DNA of 64,000 nucleotides, taken from contig JBBDSH010000071.1 in assembly GCA_040905045.1 (NCBI GenBank), positions 34,777 through 98,776 of the forward strand, written 5' to 3'. The stretch comes from JBBDSH01 sp040905045 (lineage in GTDB: Bacteria; Pseudomonadota; Gammaproteobacteria; Eutrophobiales; Eutrophobiaceae). A model generated the notes under the pieces. It did not search any database, was not told the DNA's origin, and worked only from the letters and a program-made list of their open reading frames with translations. Both the position numbers and the translations under genes were made by a program. This document shows, piece by piece, positions 44,248 through 52,660 of the stretch (positions within the stretch are counted from its first letter, which is position 1; each line of letters opens with the position of its first letter).

Positions 44248-45494
44248 ACCTCCCCCTGCACCGGATGTGTCCGTTCCGGCTCAACTATATGCTTTATTAT
44301 ATCAATGTTTTTCCAGGCTCGTTCCCGGACCGCTGGGAGACGATCTTGCAGATGCGCACGATAATCCGACAGATCATGCAGCAATCTGACCAGGGCGGAA
44401 AATAACCCGTCAGCGGTCATATCCGCGTTGCTGAGAACCCATTGTTGTAGATCCAATTCCCTCAGAATACCCTCGGTCTTGTGACTGTAGCCTATCGCGA
44501 GTACGGGGATGAGGCTGTCAAGAGCAGCAATATTTGCATGCATCCGGCTACCGAGGAAGGCGTCACAGGTAGCGATTATGGCCTTAAGCTCCTCCGCCCT
44601 GTATTCATTCTTGATCGAGGCCGGCCTTGTGTTCATTAATTTCATAACGGCCTGGATAGCACTCCTGTCATCGGCACCGGAGCGGGGCCCAAAGACATGG
44701 GGAAGGAAGAGAATCTGGACATTCAATTCAGAGGAAACCCTGTCCAGAGCCCTTGAAATTTCGGCTACACTGTCCGTGCCTGCATCGTTACGAATATGCC
44801 TGTTAATGTTATTGATTAACAGGGCGCTGAGAGAAACACCTAGCCGAAGTTCGCCATCGGGTTCCGGCACAACCTCTAATTCAAGAATTTCCCTGGCTCG
44901 GTTCGGCGGGGATGATTTCATCAGGAAAGCAATATCTGCCGTTCTTACAAGTGGACTGCATGGACTAAGTGCTTTCACGTATTTCTCACTAATACCTTCC
45001 CTGACAGTGACCATATCCGCCCGTGATAGAACCCGGGTGGCCAGCCGTGTCAGTCTCCTGAAAGGACCGATAGACTGGGCACAAATAATATTTGGTCGTT
45101 TCAGAATCTGAGCCTGTAGCAGAGGCAAAAAGTGCGATAAGCAGACTAGCGGACCATAGTCTTCAGTCAACATATCACCGCTAAGATCAATCACCATATC
45201 CGAATCGATCATAGCCTCGACCTCCCGGCTGACAGGACAGATGCGGGGACTTAAACCCGTCAGACGCAACAATAGCAGAACAATAAGCTGTATCACCGCC
45301 AGTGGGAGATTGCGCCTGTAACATTTCAAAACGACGGCATCCCTGTAATACGACCTGTCTATGGAAGGGAATGGACTGGCAATCATAACTTCCATGCCCG
45401 GCCAAGTTTCCCGCAATAATGTCACCATGGTTTGTTGCATGGCGGCATCACCCTTGTTCCTGGAACTGTATGTTCCGGTCAATATTACGCGCAT
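44244..45494 (-). CDS. Polysaccharide pyruvyl transferase family protein
   Basis: 416-aa GT-B-like protein predicted to add pyruvyl ketal to a sugar using PEP. N-terminal TGTYSSRNKGDAAM, then IICAQSIGPF, VTVREGISEKYV and the C-terminal FLGSRMHANIAALDSLIPVLAIGYSHK match the family. Second gene of a tightly overlapped operon: pyruvyl transferase - Asn synthase-like - (12 bp) membrane protein - methyltransferase. Confidence 0.88.
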   Translation of the reverse strand: MRVILTGTYSSRNKGDAAMQQTMVTLLRETWPGMEVMIASPFPSIDRSYYRDAVVLKCYRRNLPLAVIQLIVLLLLRLTGLSPRICPVSREVEAMIDSDMVIDLSGDMLTEDYGPLVCLSHFLPLLQAQILKRPNIICAQSIGPFRRLTRLATRVLSRADMVTVREGISEKYVKALSPCSPLVRTADIAFLMKSSPPNRAREILELEVVPEPDGELRLGVSLSALLINNINRHIRNDAGTDSVAEISRALDRVSSELNVQILFLPHVFGPRSGADDRSAIQAVMKLMNTRPASIKNEYRAEELKAIIATCDAFLGSRMHANIAALDSLIPVLAIGYSHKTEGILRELDLQQWVLSNADMTADGLFSALVRLLHDLSDYRAHLQDRLPAVRERAWKNIDIIKHIVEPERTHPVQGEV

Positions 45495-45596
45495 AGCATG
45501 AAATCTACAGGGTTGATCAAATCAGATCGAATCGGGGAATACCTTTCCATGTATTTCCTGAAGTATGGACCTATCGGGCATGCATTTGAAAACTCA

Positions 45597-46469
45597 TCAG
45601 CTATCATCATCCCTTTTGTCTATATTGCTGTACATCAAAGTTGTTACTTGTTCCGATACAAGACCGATCATAAACACAAGTATTGAGCTGATAAACAACA
45701 GCGCGCTCATATTGGTGAATCGTGACATAGTTATGTATGTGTAGGCATAATAACTGAGGCCCGTTACGAAGAATAAAAAACTGACGGGCACAAAAATCTT
45801 CAATGGTGAATACAACGTTCCAATCTTGAATATAATAAGGAGAAACCTGATGCCGTCACGAATTGGACGGAGATGACTCTTTCCGATTCGGATTTTTACG
45901 TCTATAGGAACGTAAGTAACACTGTAACCTGCACGAAAGAAAGCCATGGTTATACTGGTTGGATAGGAGAATCCGTTTGGAAGAAGGTAGAGAAACTGCC
46001 TGAAAACATCAGCTCTTACAGCCCTGAACCCCGAAGTCAGATCCATGATGGAATGCCCGGAAATCCTGGTGGCCAGGAAGTTATAAAGCCGGTTTGCAAA
46101 CAGCCTGCCAAGGTTAGCCTGACCACTGTTATCCCTCGATCCAACGACCATGTCGTATCCTTCTTCAATCTTGTCCAGTAATTTTTGGATATCTTTCGGC
46201 GAATGTTGCCCATCCGCATCCATGAACACCAGTATATCTCCGGAGGCCGTCCTGGCGCCTGTTTTCACTGCCGCGCCGTTTCCCATGCTGTAAGGATGGG
46301 ATATCATGACATCCGTGTTATTTTCTTCCGCAACTTTCACCGTGTCATCATCCGAACCGTCATTAACAACGATAATTTCTGCATCACTGTATCTTTGAAC
46401 CAGCTCGGGCAAGAGGCGTTGAAGCCCTTCCTGTTCATTCTTTGCAGGGATAATAATACTTATCGACAT
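45597..46469 (-). CDS. Glycosyltransferase family 2 (dolichol-phosphate mannosyltransferase-like)
   Basis: 290-aa GT-A enzyme: SIIIPAKNEQEGLQRLLPEL, VNDGSDDDT, and FMDADGQHSP with the DxD metal motif. Two C-terminal TM segments (about 225-280) anchor it. Such enzymes charge polyprenyl phosphate with a sugar, which GT-C enzymes then use. The adjacent GT-C/TPR gene (46502-48394) is a natural partner. Confidence 0.88.
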   Translation of the reverse strand: MSISIIIPAKNEQEGLQRLLPELVQRYSDAEIIVVNDGSDDDTVKVAEENNTDVMISHPYSMGNGAAVKTGARTASGDILVFMDADGQHSPKDIQKLLDKIEEGYDMVVGSRDNSGQANLGRLFANRLYNFLATRISGHSIMDLTSGFRAVRADVFRQFLYLLPNGFSYPTSITMAFFRAGYSVTYVPIDVKIRIGKSHLRPIRDGIRFLLIIFKIGTLYSPLKIFVPVSFLFFVTGLSYYAYTYITMSRFTNMSALLFISSILVFMIGLVSEQVTTLMYSNIDKRDDDS

Positions 46470-46501
46470 GTCAATATTGCAGTTAGGGGTGTATTCGATG
46501 C

Positions 46502-48394
46502 TTATCGTTTTAATTTATTAATTCTTTCCTCCAGATCATTAATCTGGTTTGTAAAGGCAACATAATCCATCGGGTCTCTTTTTATTATATCTTTTAGAGT
46601 CATTAGGGTCTCTTCCGACTCCTCTACTCTCTCTAATGCTATAAGGATTTTCAACTTCAGTATATACATATTCGGCTGAGGATTATTTCTGATGGCCTCA
46701 TTGATATTCGCAAGCGCTGACCGCGGATCGCCGTATTCAATCGCAAGCACGGTCGCCACTTCATGTAGCAGAGGTCTATGACTGATGAATTCAGGATTAT
46801 GCGCCAATATTAAAATGAGTCTCATCAGATTACGAATGTCAATATCAGGGCATCGACCCTTCCTCTTCTGCGTAACAAGCGTATCCAGTCCAACCAGGGA
46901 GGCTAACCCCTCCGGTTCGGCCTTTTCGGCTTTTCCGTATAGCTCTTTCCATTCTTCATCGGTATAGATATTATTTTCCAGGCAATGATCGATAGTCATC
47001 AACTGGATATCCGGATATATATCATTGGGTGAAAAGTCCTTTATCCGCCTGTATGTATCTTTTGCCTTATCATATTGTTCCAGCCTCATATATGCGTTAG
47101 CCAGATTTTCAACAGCCCGATGCGACTGTGGATGCTTTTTTGCCCATATTTCTGCCTGAATTACCGGTTTCGACCAGAGATCGGCTTCCAGATAAGTAAT
47201 AATCAAGGCCAATGACAGATATCCCGCTGCAAAAAGTCCTGCCATTCTGCGATTCAGATATTTTGAAAAGATCTCGACAAATCCCACAACTACAAAGCAC
47301 AAGCCGAACAGAGGCAGATAATTCCTGTGTTCAAAATATAATTCAAGCGGCAAATGGCTGGCTTCCAGTATATGCCCTGCAAAAAACCACAAAAAACCGA
47401 AAGCGATGAGGGGGAAGCTCTTCCTTGCATAGAGGCTTGCGGCGATTATTGCTGATACGAATACCACAGCCAGGGCCGTGGCAGGGGGTGAGAAGAAGTG
47501 CCTGGATGCCACAAAATCATCATTGTACAGACCGTACGCTCCCAGCTTGGGGATAAGAATCTTTCCGAGATAATCGACCAGTACCACCGCTTGTGTAAGC
47601 AGCCTTTCTCCCATTGAGAATGGTCGTTTATCATAAGACTCCAGGGTATGTCCCAACTTATATGAGAAATAAAAAGCAAGCAGAATCAGAGGAAGAGCGA
47701 GAAATATCCACGCCCAGCACCGCCATTTAGCATCCTTGAAGATAGAGGGATGAATAAAAACCTCGATGAGCAATATAAAAAGCGGCAGAAGTATGGCGTT
47801 TTCCTTGCTCAGCACTCCTAATATCAAGGCCATACCGACACTCAGGCCCATACCCAGGAGTCCCCTGTTGCTCCGCCCGTCACCGTACCTGGTTCTAAAA
47901 TACAGATAACCCAGAATACCCGATAGAACGAAAAAGGTTGCCAGCATATTCATACGCTGGATTGCGTAGAGGACGGTCGAGGTCTGGATGGGATGCAACA
48001 GCCATAAGCCGGCGATGAAGAGACTGTAGAGTCCCGCCCTGGATTTTGTGAGTGACATCCTTGAAGTCAAAAACCGTGCCAGCAGATAGACAAGGAGGCC
48101 ATTGGCCAGATGAATTAACAGGTTGACGATCTTGAAGGCGGCGGGATTATCGGGCCAGGCTTCATACTGCAGGGCAAACGTCAATAACGATAACGGTCTG
48201 CCAGCATTACCGGTGGCTCCGCTGAAAATAAAATAGCCATGACCGAATTCTTCAACGAGCCCCAGGTCCGAAAAATTAACATAATCATCCAGGAGAAACC
48301 GGCTGTCCAAGGCTTGATGATAAACCAGTACCGTCAATCCCAGCAGAATGGATAACTGAACAAAAGGCCCGGCTCTATTCAATAAACGGGTCAT
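46502..48394 (-). CDS. GT-C-type membrane protein with TPR tail, candidate pilin glycosyltransferase
   Basis: 630-aa protein. The first 400 residues have about ten TM segments and begin with LDSRFLLDDYVNFSDLG and NAGRPLSLLTFALQY, patterns of eukaryotic TMTC and bacterial PMT-like GT-C enzymes, with the acidic DD after the first TM. A TPR-rich soluble tail (about 420-625) follows. Located immediately downstream of pilA after its terminator, with a GT2 gene behind it. A role in O-glycosylating the pilin is likely by position only. Coding sequence is noticeably AT-richer than flanking genes. Confidence 0.7.
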   Translation of the reverse strand: MTRLLNRAGPFVQLSILLGLTVLVYHQALDSRFLLDDYVNFSDLGLVEEFGHGYFIFSGATGNAGRPLSLLTFALQYEAWPDNPAAFKIVNLLIHLANGLLVYLLARFLTSRMSLTKSRAGLYSLFIAGLWLLHPIQTSTVLYAIQRMNMLATFFVLSGILGYLYFRTRYGDGRSNRGLLGMGLSVGMALILGVLSKENAILLPLFILLIEVFIHPSIFKDAKWRCWAWIFLALPLILLAFYFSYKLGHTLESYDKRPFSMGERLLTQAVVLVDYLGKILIPKLGAYGLYNDDFVASRHFFSPPATALAVVFVSAIIAASLYARKSFPLIAFGFLWFFAGHILEASHLPLELYFEHRNYLPLFGLCFVVVGFVEIFSKYLNRRMAGLFAAGYLSLALIITYLEADLWSKPVIQAEIWAKKHPQSHRAVENLANAYMRLEQYDKAKDTYRRIKDFSPNDIYPDIQLMTIDHCLENNIYTDEEWKELYGKAEKAEPEGLASLVGLDTLVTQKRKGRCPDIDIRNLMRLILILAHNPEFISHRPLLHEVATVLAIEYGDPRSALANINEAIRNNPQPNMYILKLKILIALERVEESEETLMTLKDIIKRDPMDYVAFTNQINDLEERINKLKR

Positions 48395-48424
48395 ATAATT
48401 ATTATTGTGTATTGATATACAGCT

Positions 48425-48455
48425 AAAAAAAAGGCCACCATGCAGGTGGCCTTTT
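48425..48455 (-). terminator. Rho-independent terminator of pilA
   Basis: On the minus strand AAGGCCACC-TGCAT-GGTGGCCTT forms a strong GC stem followed by an uninterrupted T-run (the A8 run at 48425-48432 on the plus strand). It lies 27 bp after the pilA stop and insulates pilA from the glycosyltransferase gene. Confidence 0.92.
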
Positions 48456-48481
48456 CACAACCGTCAAAACAGACCAGGATA

Positions 48482-48934
48482 TTACTTGCAGGAACCCGGC
48501 ATGTATTTGGCTTCTATCTGATTGGCTATGGCGCCTGCCGCACCTGCGTCATTACCACAAGCCCAGGTATTACCGCCGTCTTCGGTTTCAATAGCAAATG
48601 TTTTTGCGTCGATTGCCGCAGCTGCGTTGTTACCGAAGGTGGCTATGACCTGAATGGTGCCGCCACCGCCGTTTGTAAACGAGATGCCGCTAACGTACTT
48701 GCCGGCCGTGGTACCACCCATAAGGGTCGGCGTAACGCCGCTGAAATCATTCCCGGAAGCATAGTATTCCGCCAGAGATGTCTTGAACTGGGAAGTCAGG
48801 GAAATACCTTCCGAGACCTGGGCACGGGCGGTGTAGTCCTGATAGGAAGGAATGGCGACCGCGGCCAAAATGCCGATAATGGCCACCACGATCATCAGTT
48901 CGATGAGGGTAAAACCCTGTTGCATATTTTTCAT
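48482..48934 (-). CDS. pilA: Major type IV pilin
   Basis: 150-aa prepilin. Leader MKNMQQG is cleaved before FTLIELMIVVAIIGILAAVA, the hydrophobic assembly helix with the required Glu5. The start at 48934 has AAGGAG eight bases upstream. The globular domain is rich in Gly, Ala and Thr (SGVTPTLMGGTTAGKYVSG), with a C-terminal disulfide pair in WACGNDAG and MPGSCK. Ser/Thr-rich surface stretches offer glycosylation sites. Regulated by the adjacent PilSR pair. Confidence 0.96.
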   Translation of the reverse strand: MKNMQQGFTLIELMIVVAIIGILAAVAIPSYQDYTARAQVSEGISLTSQFKTSLAEYYASGNDFSGVTPTLMGGTTAGKYVSGISFTNGGGGTIQVIATFGNNAAAAIDAKTFAIETEDGGNTWACGNDAGAAGAIANQIEAKYMPGSCK

Positions 48935-49020
48935 TTGAATCAACTCCTTAGTAGATTGCTTTAACTGGATTTTTTTACCACACCCGGCGATAAAGCGGAA
49001 ACCGGGATTGCTATTTGTAT

Positions 49021-49038
49021 AATCAACTATCGTGCCAA
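49021..49038 (-). promoter_or_regulatory. Candidate sigma-54 promoter for pilA
   Basis: On the minus strand TTGGCACGATAGTTGATT matches the sigma-54 consensus TGGCACG-N4-TTGC with a perfect -24 half and GA in place of GC at -12. It ends 87 bp upstream of the pilA ATG. PilR, a sigma-54 activator, is encoded next door. Only sequence similarity supports it. Confidence 0.6.
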
Positions 49039-49211
49039 ACATCCGGACTCGGCCTTTTTACTTATCATGCCCTTGATTTTCAGATAGTTATAGATGTTCC
49101 AAGTCGTATTTGTCAATACACGGTAGCGCATTCGTAACCGAGGATCATCAGGATCTTCGTCAGAAAGTGACGAATTACGTCACCTTGCGGCCCCGGTAAA
49201 CAGCCGGCAGG

Positions 49212-50537
49212 CTATTCCAGATCCAGTTTCTGCAGGCGATAGCGCAGCGCCCGGAAGCTCATCCCCAGAAGGCGTGCCGCGGCGGTTTTGTTCCATTTCG
49301 TTTTCTGCAAGGCATCCAGGATGACGTCTTTTTCCACCTGCTCGAGATATTCATCCAGGTTCATCTTCTTTCCATGCCTCGCATTTTCCTTTGTGTTCGT
49401 CTCCGCCGAGGGAAGTTTCAGGTCCTCAACATCAATCCGGCCGTTCTCGGACAGGGTCACCGCCCGCTGCAGTATGTTTTCCAGTTCCCTGATGTTGCCC
49501 GGGAAGGAATAGTCAAGCAGGGCATCCATAGCCTGCTGCGAAAGGGTTGGTTCCGTCTCATGGTTATCATACCGCTGGGACGAGAGTATGTGTTCAACCA
49601 TTACCGGTATATCCTCGGTCCGTTCGCGCAGCGGCGGGATAGCCAGTTCAATAACGTTGATTCTGTAAAACAGGTCCTGCCTGAAATGGCCTTCCTCGAC
49701 CAGCCGCGTCAGATCCTTGTGCGTGGCACTGAGGATACGGACATCCACCGGCATCTCTGAATTCGCCCCAATGGAGCGCACTTTCTTCTCCTGAATGACC
49801 CGAAGCAACTTAACCTGCATGTGGGCGGGCAACTCCGCTATTTCATCCAGGAATAATGTGCCGCCGTTGGCGGCCTGAAACAGACCTTCCTTATCCGTAT
49901 CGGCACCGGTAAAACTCCCCTTCTTGTGGCCGAAAAACTCACTCTCCATCAGTTCCTGCGGAATGGCTCCGCAGTTGACAGGCACAAACGGAGCCCCCGC
50001 CCGGGGGCCCTGCTCATGGATCAAGCGGGCGGCCAGCTCCTTACCGACACCTGATTCACCGCTGATATAAACGGGGGCCTGGCTGCGGGCCAGCTTGGCG
50101 ATAGTAACCCGTATATCATCCATAGCCTGGCTCTTTCCGATCAACCTGTTATCCGTAACGAGATTCCGATTGGCCAGGTTCAGCGCCGTATTCACAAGCT
50201 TTCTCAGGACCTCCAAATCGACGGGTTTTGTTACAAAATCAAAGGCGCCCGATTTCAATGCTGTTATCGCGGTCTCCATATTCCCATGTGCGGTAATGAC
50301 GGCGACGGGCATGTCCGGATAATGCTTCTGCACATAGGAGACAAACTCAACTCCATCACCATCCGGCAGGCGCATGTCCGTCAGGCAAACATCGAAATCC
50401 TGTTCCCTGAGACAGGATTTGGCGCTTTCCAGATTGGAAGCGGAGGTACACCGGATATTCATACGGCTCAGAGTGATATCGAGAAGCTCCCTGATATCCG
50501 GCTCGTCATCAATGATCAGTGCGAAGTTCTCGTTCAT
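49212..50537 (-). CDS. pilR: Sigma-54-dependent response regulator PilR
   Basis: 441-aa activator: receiver domain (1-120) with phosphorylatable Asp in LTDMRLPDGDG, AAA+ domain (135-370) with GESGVGKELAARLIH and the sigma-54-contacting GAFTGAD form (KKGSFTGADTDKEGLF), and a Fis-type HTH (NKTAAARLLGMSFRALRYRL). It overlaps pilS by one base. Expected to drive pilA. Confidence 0.95.
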   Translation of the reverse strand: MNENFALIIDDEPDIRELLDITLSRMNIRCTSASNLESAKSCLREQDFDVCLTDMRLPDGDGVEFVSYVQKHYPDMPVAVITAHGNMETAITALKSGAFDFVTKPVDLEVLRKLVNTALNLANRNLVTDNRLIGKSQAMDDIRVTIAKLARSQAPVYISGESGVGKELAARLIHEQGPRAGAPFVPVNCGAIPQELMESEFFGHKKGSFTGADTDKEGLFQAANGGTLFLDEIAELPAHMQVKLLRVIQEKKVRSIGANSEMPVDVRILSATHKDLTRLVEEGHFRQDLFYRINVIELAIPPLRERTEDIPVMVEHILSSQRYDNHETEPTLSQQAMDALLDYSFPGNIRELENILQRAVTLSENGRIDVEDLKLPSAETNTKENARHGKKMNLDEYLEQVEKDVILDALQKTKWNKTAAARLLGMSFRALRYRLQKLDLE

Positions 50538-52144
50538 CAGTTCAGGCTATGTTGTTTTTCAGGATGTGAAAACGTGATACGGAAACAACACCCGGAACCG
50601 GTATTCTCATGCAATGTCAGAGTCGCCTGATTCGACTCACACAGTTCCCTGGCAATATATAAACCCAGGCCGCTGCCCTTGTCGCTGGTGGTGAAAAAGG
50701 GCTCAAAGAGTTGTTCCGCATCCCCGGGCTCTATGCCATTGCCATGATCAACAATATCGATTAACGGCCTTTCCGATTCATCGGTTTTTGAAACAGTTAT
50801 CTCCACCAGCGGATGCTCCCTGCTGTATCGTATGCCGTTTTCCAGCAAATTCAACAAAACCTGGCGCATCTGTTCCGGATCAAGCCGGGCATGGACCCCG
50901 TGTGCCGGGGCATGAACGCGGATGTCCGATGGCTGGAGCTGATTCGTTTGTATGAATTCATCGACAATCGATTGCAGCCATTCCTGCAACTCTATCGATA
51001 CCGGCAGGGCCCGGTTGCGCCGGCTTATACTCATTACATTTTCAACGATCCTGTTCACCCGGTGCGAATGTTCATCGATAATACTCGTCAAACGCCTGTC
51101 TCCACTGTTCAAGCTGTCGGACTCGGACAACAGTTGGCCGGCATGGCTGATGGCGGCCAGGGGATTGCGGATTTCATGGGCGATGCTGGCGGTCAGTCTG
51201 CCCAGAGACGCCAGCTTGATTTGCTGGGCGCGCTGCACCAGCGACGACATGTCTTCCAGGAAAATCAATAACTGATAATTTCCTTCAATACTGAGGCGGC
51301 TGAATGACGCCTGTATGTCGCCATATCCCTGAGGATGACTGAAGACAGTCGTCCCCTCGCCGTTACCATTAAGCCACGACTTTAAACCCCTGTATAACTC
51401 GGGCGAAACAGTCTCCAGCGATGCATCCGGGTATTCATCTTTCAAGGCCAGGAGGTTTTTTGCCGCACTGTTTGCCAGCCGGATTCCGCAGGCGTCATCC
51501 ACAACGATAATACCCGAACGCATTCTTTGTACGATGTTTTCATTCAATTGGGACAGATTTTCGATATCAGCCGCCTGGCGCTTTGCCAGGGCCCTGGATT
51601 CATCGACGCGCCTGGAAAGTTCCAGAAAAATTATCGCCGTTACAAAAAAGGTAATGCCGAGAAAACCCGCGTGCGTATAGTTGGCCGCGGGAAACTCCGG
51701 CAACAAATGTGCATAGCCTTCATGACCCAGAACCGACAAAGAGGCAACAGCCGCGAAAAGAATGCCGAGTCTGCCCGGACTCAAAAGCGTTCCGCCGGCC
51801 ACGGCTATGATCAGCAACATGCCGAAACCGCTGTTGAGTCCTGCGCTGGCGTACATCAGAGATATGATAATCAGAATATCAGTGAAAATCTGTACAGCGA
51901 CCTGCAGCCGGTAACGCGGTTTTTTCAGTTGAATAAAGAAAATGAAGATAATACTGAGCAACAGATACGTGTGCGAGGATAATGCGAACAAAACACGATC
52001 ATGTGTCCCCAGGGGCGGCGGCAATTGCCCGACCCAATACAATGAGACGAAAAGAAACGCCAGCAGGAAGCGGTAGAAATTGAAATAGGTCAGTGCCTGC
52101 CAGGAAGTTTCATCCGGAGATTTGGTGTATCGCTCGAACAGCAT
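50537..52144 (-). CDS. pilS: Sensor histidine kinase PilS
   Basis: 535-aa membrane kinase. Start at 52144 (MLFERYTKSPDETSW) chosen because upstream codons overlap the PP0621-like gene. Six TM segments (about 20-190), a PAS domain (about 205-310), phospho-acceptor ASIAHEIRNPLAAISHAGQLL truncated here to its core, and the ATPase boxes ENGIRYS and FTTSDKGSGLGLYIARE. Six TM plus PAS matches P. aeruginosa PilS, which senses pilin in the membrane. Confidence 0.94.
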   Translation of the reverse strand: MLFERYTKSPDETSWQALTYFNFYRFLLAFLFVSLYWVGQLPPPLGTHDRVLFALSSHTYLLLSIIFIFFIQLKKPRYRLQVAVQIFTDILIIISLMYASAGLNSGFGMLLIIAVAGGTLLSPGRLGILFAAVASLSVLGHEGYAHLLPEFPAANYTHAGFLGITFFVTAIIFLELSRRVDESRALAKRQAADIENLSQLNENIVQRMRSGIIVVDDACGIRLANSAAKNLLALKDEYPDASLETVSPELYRGLKSWLNGNGEGTTVFSHPQGYGDIQASFSRLSIEGNYQLLIFLEDMSSLVQRAQQIKLASLGRLTASIAHEIRNPLAAISHAGQLLSESDSLNSGDRRLTSIIDEHSHRVNRIVENVMSISRRNRALPVSIELQEWLQSIVDEFIQTNQLQPSDIRVHAPAHGVHARLDPEQMRQVLLNLLENGIRYSREHPLVEITVSKTDESERPLIDIVDHGNGIEPGDAEQLFEPFFTTSDKGSGLGLYIARELCESNQATLTLHENTGSGCCFRITFSHPEKQHSLN

Positions 52145-52148
52145 TCTT

Positions 52149-52364
52149 TTATGACTCCTCCAGACGATGCTGATGGTCAGTGGAGCAAAAATAGTTTCCG
52201 CCTGCGGAAACCGCCGACGCCTCGGTGATATAAACACCGCAATAACGGCACTGAACCAGTTTCTCTCCGCCCATAGCCTTTCCTTTAGCGGCCGGCGTGA
52301 CCAGTTTTCTGGCAATGGCAACCAGCAGAAATACAATCAGTAAAACAACAACGATCCTGATCAT
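52149..52364 (-). CDS. PP0621 family small membrane zinc-ribbon protein
   Basis: 71-aa protein. One N-terminal TM (MIRIVVVLLIVFLLVAI), then a CRYCGVYITEASAV segment and a FCSTDHQHR tail whose Cys and His residues could bind zinc. Commonly encoded upstream of pilS in Gammaproteobacteria. Function unknown. Confidence 0.85.
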   Translation of the reverse strand: MIRIVVVLLIVFLLVAIARKLVTPAAKGKAMGGEKLVQCRYCGVYITEASAVSAGGNYFCSTDHQHRLEES

Positions 52365-52464
52365 TTTCCCTTTCCGGGCATCTCGTTGTACATGGATTAA
52401 TGGATCCTTTATGATTCTGTTATAATTATAATTTTACTCATTTACTAATCTGATTATGATTGTC

Positions 52465-52568
52465 AGTAACCCGACATCATTCTATGGAACACGCTATGAA
52501 TACCTCCATGTACGCTCGACGGCCGCATCCATACGGCCGACGGTTCCATAGAATGATGTCGGGTTACT
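52465..52568. repeat. Variable-arm palindromic element E (inverted core)
   Basis: Arms 52465-52489 (AGTAACCCGACATCATTC...) and 52544-52568 are perfect reverse complements over 25 bp. The core is the reverse complement of the A-D core. Relative to element D, two positions differ in each arm and both changes are compensated in the partner arm. It lies in the 296-bp divergent gap between the PP0621-like gene and sucC; the rest of the gap is AT-rich and could hold promoters. Confidence 0.88.
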
Positions 52569-52660
52569 TATTCACTCCTTAGTAACTATAATAACAGACT
52601 GATCGGCCGCGAACGTTCAGTAAGCGTTTTATTTTCGTCGACTTTTATCAAGGTTTAATC

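Noticed and set aside
48935..49042. Longer pilin start 36 codons upstream
   Set aside because: Would destroy the short prepilin leader; AAGGAG is correctly placed for the ATG at 48934.
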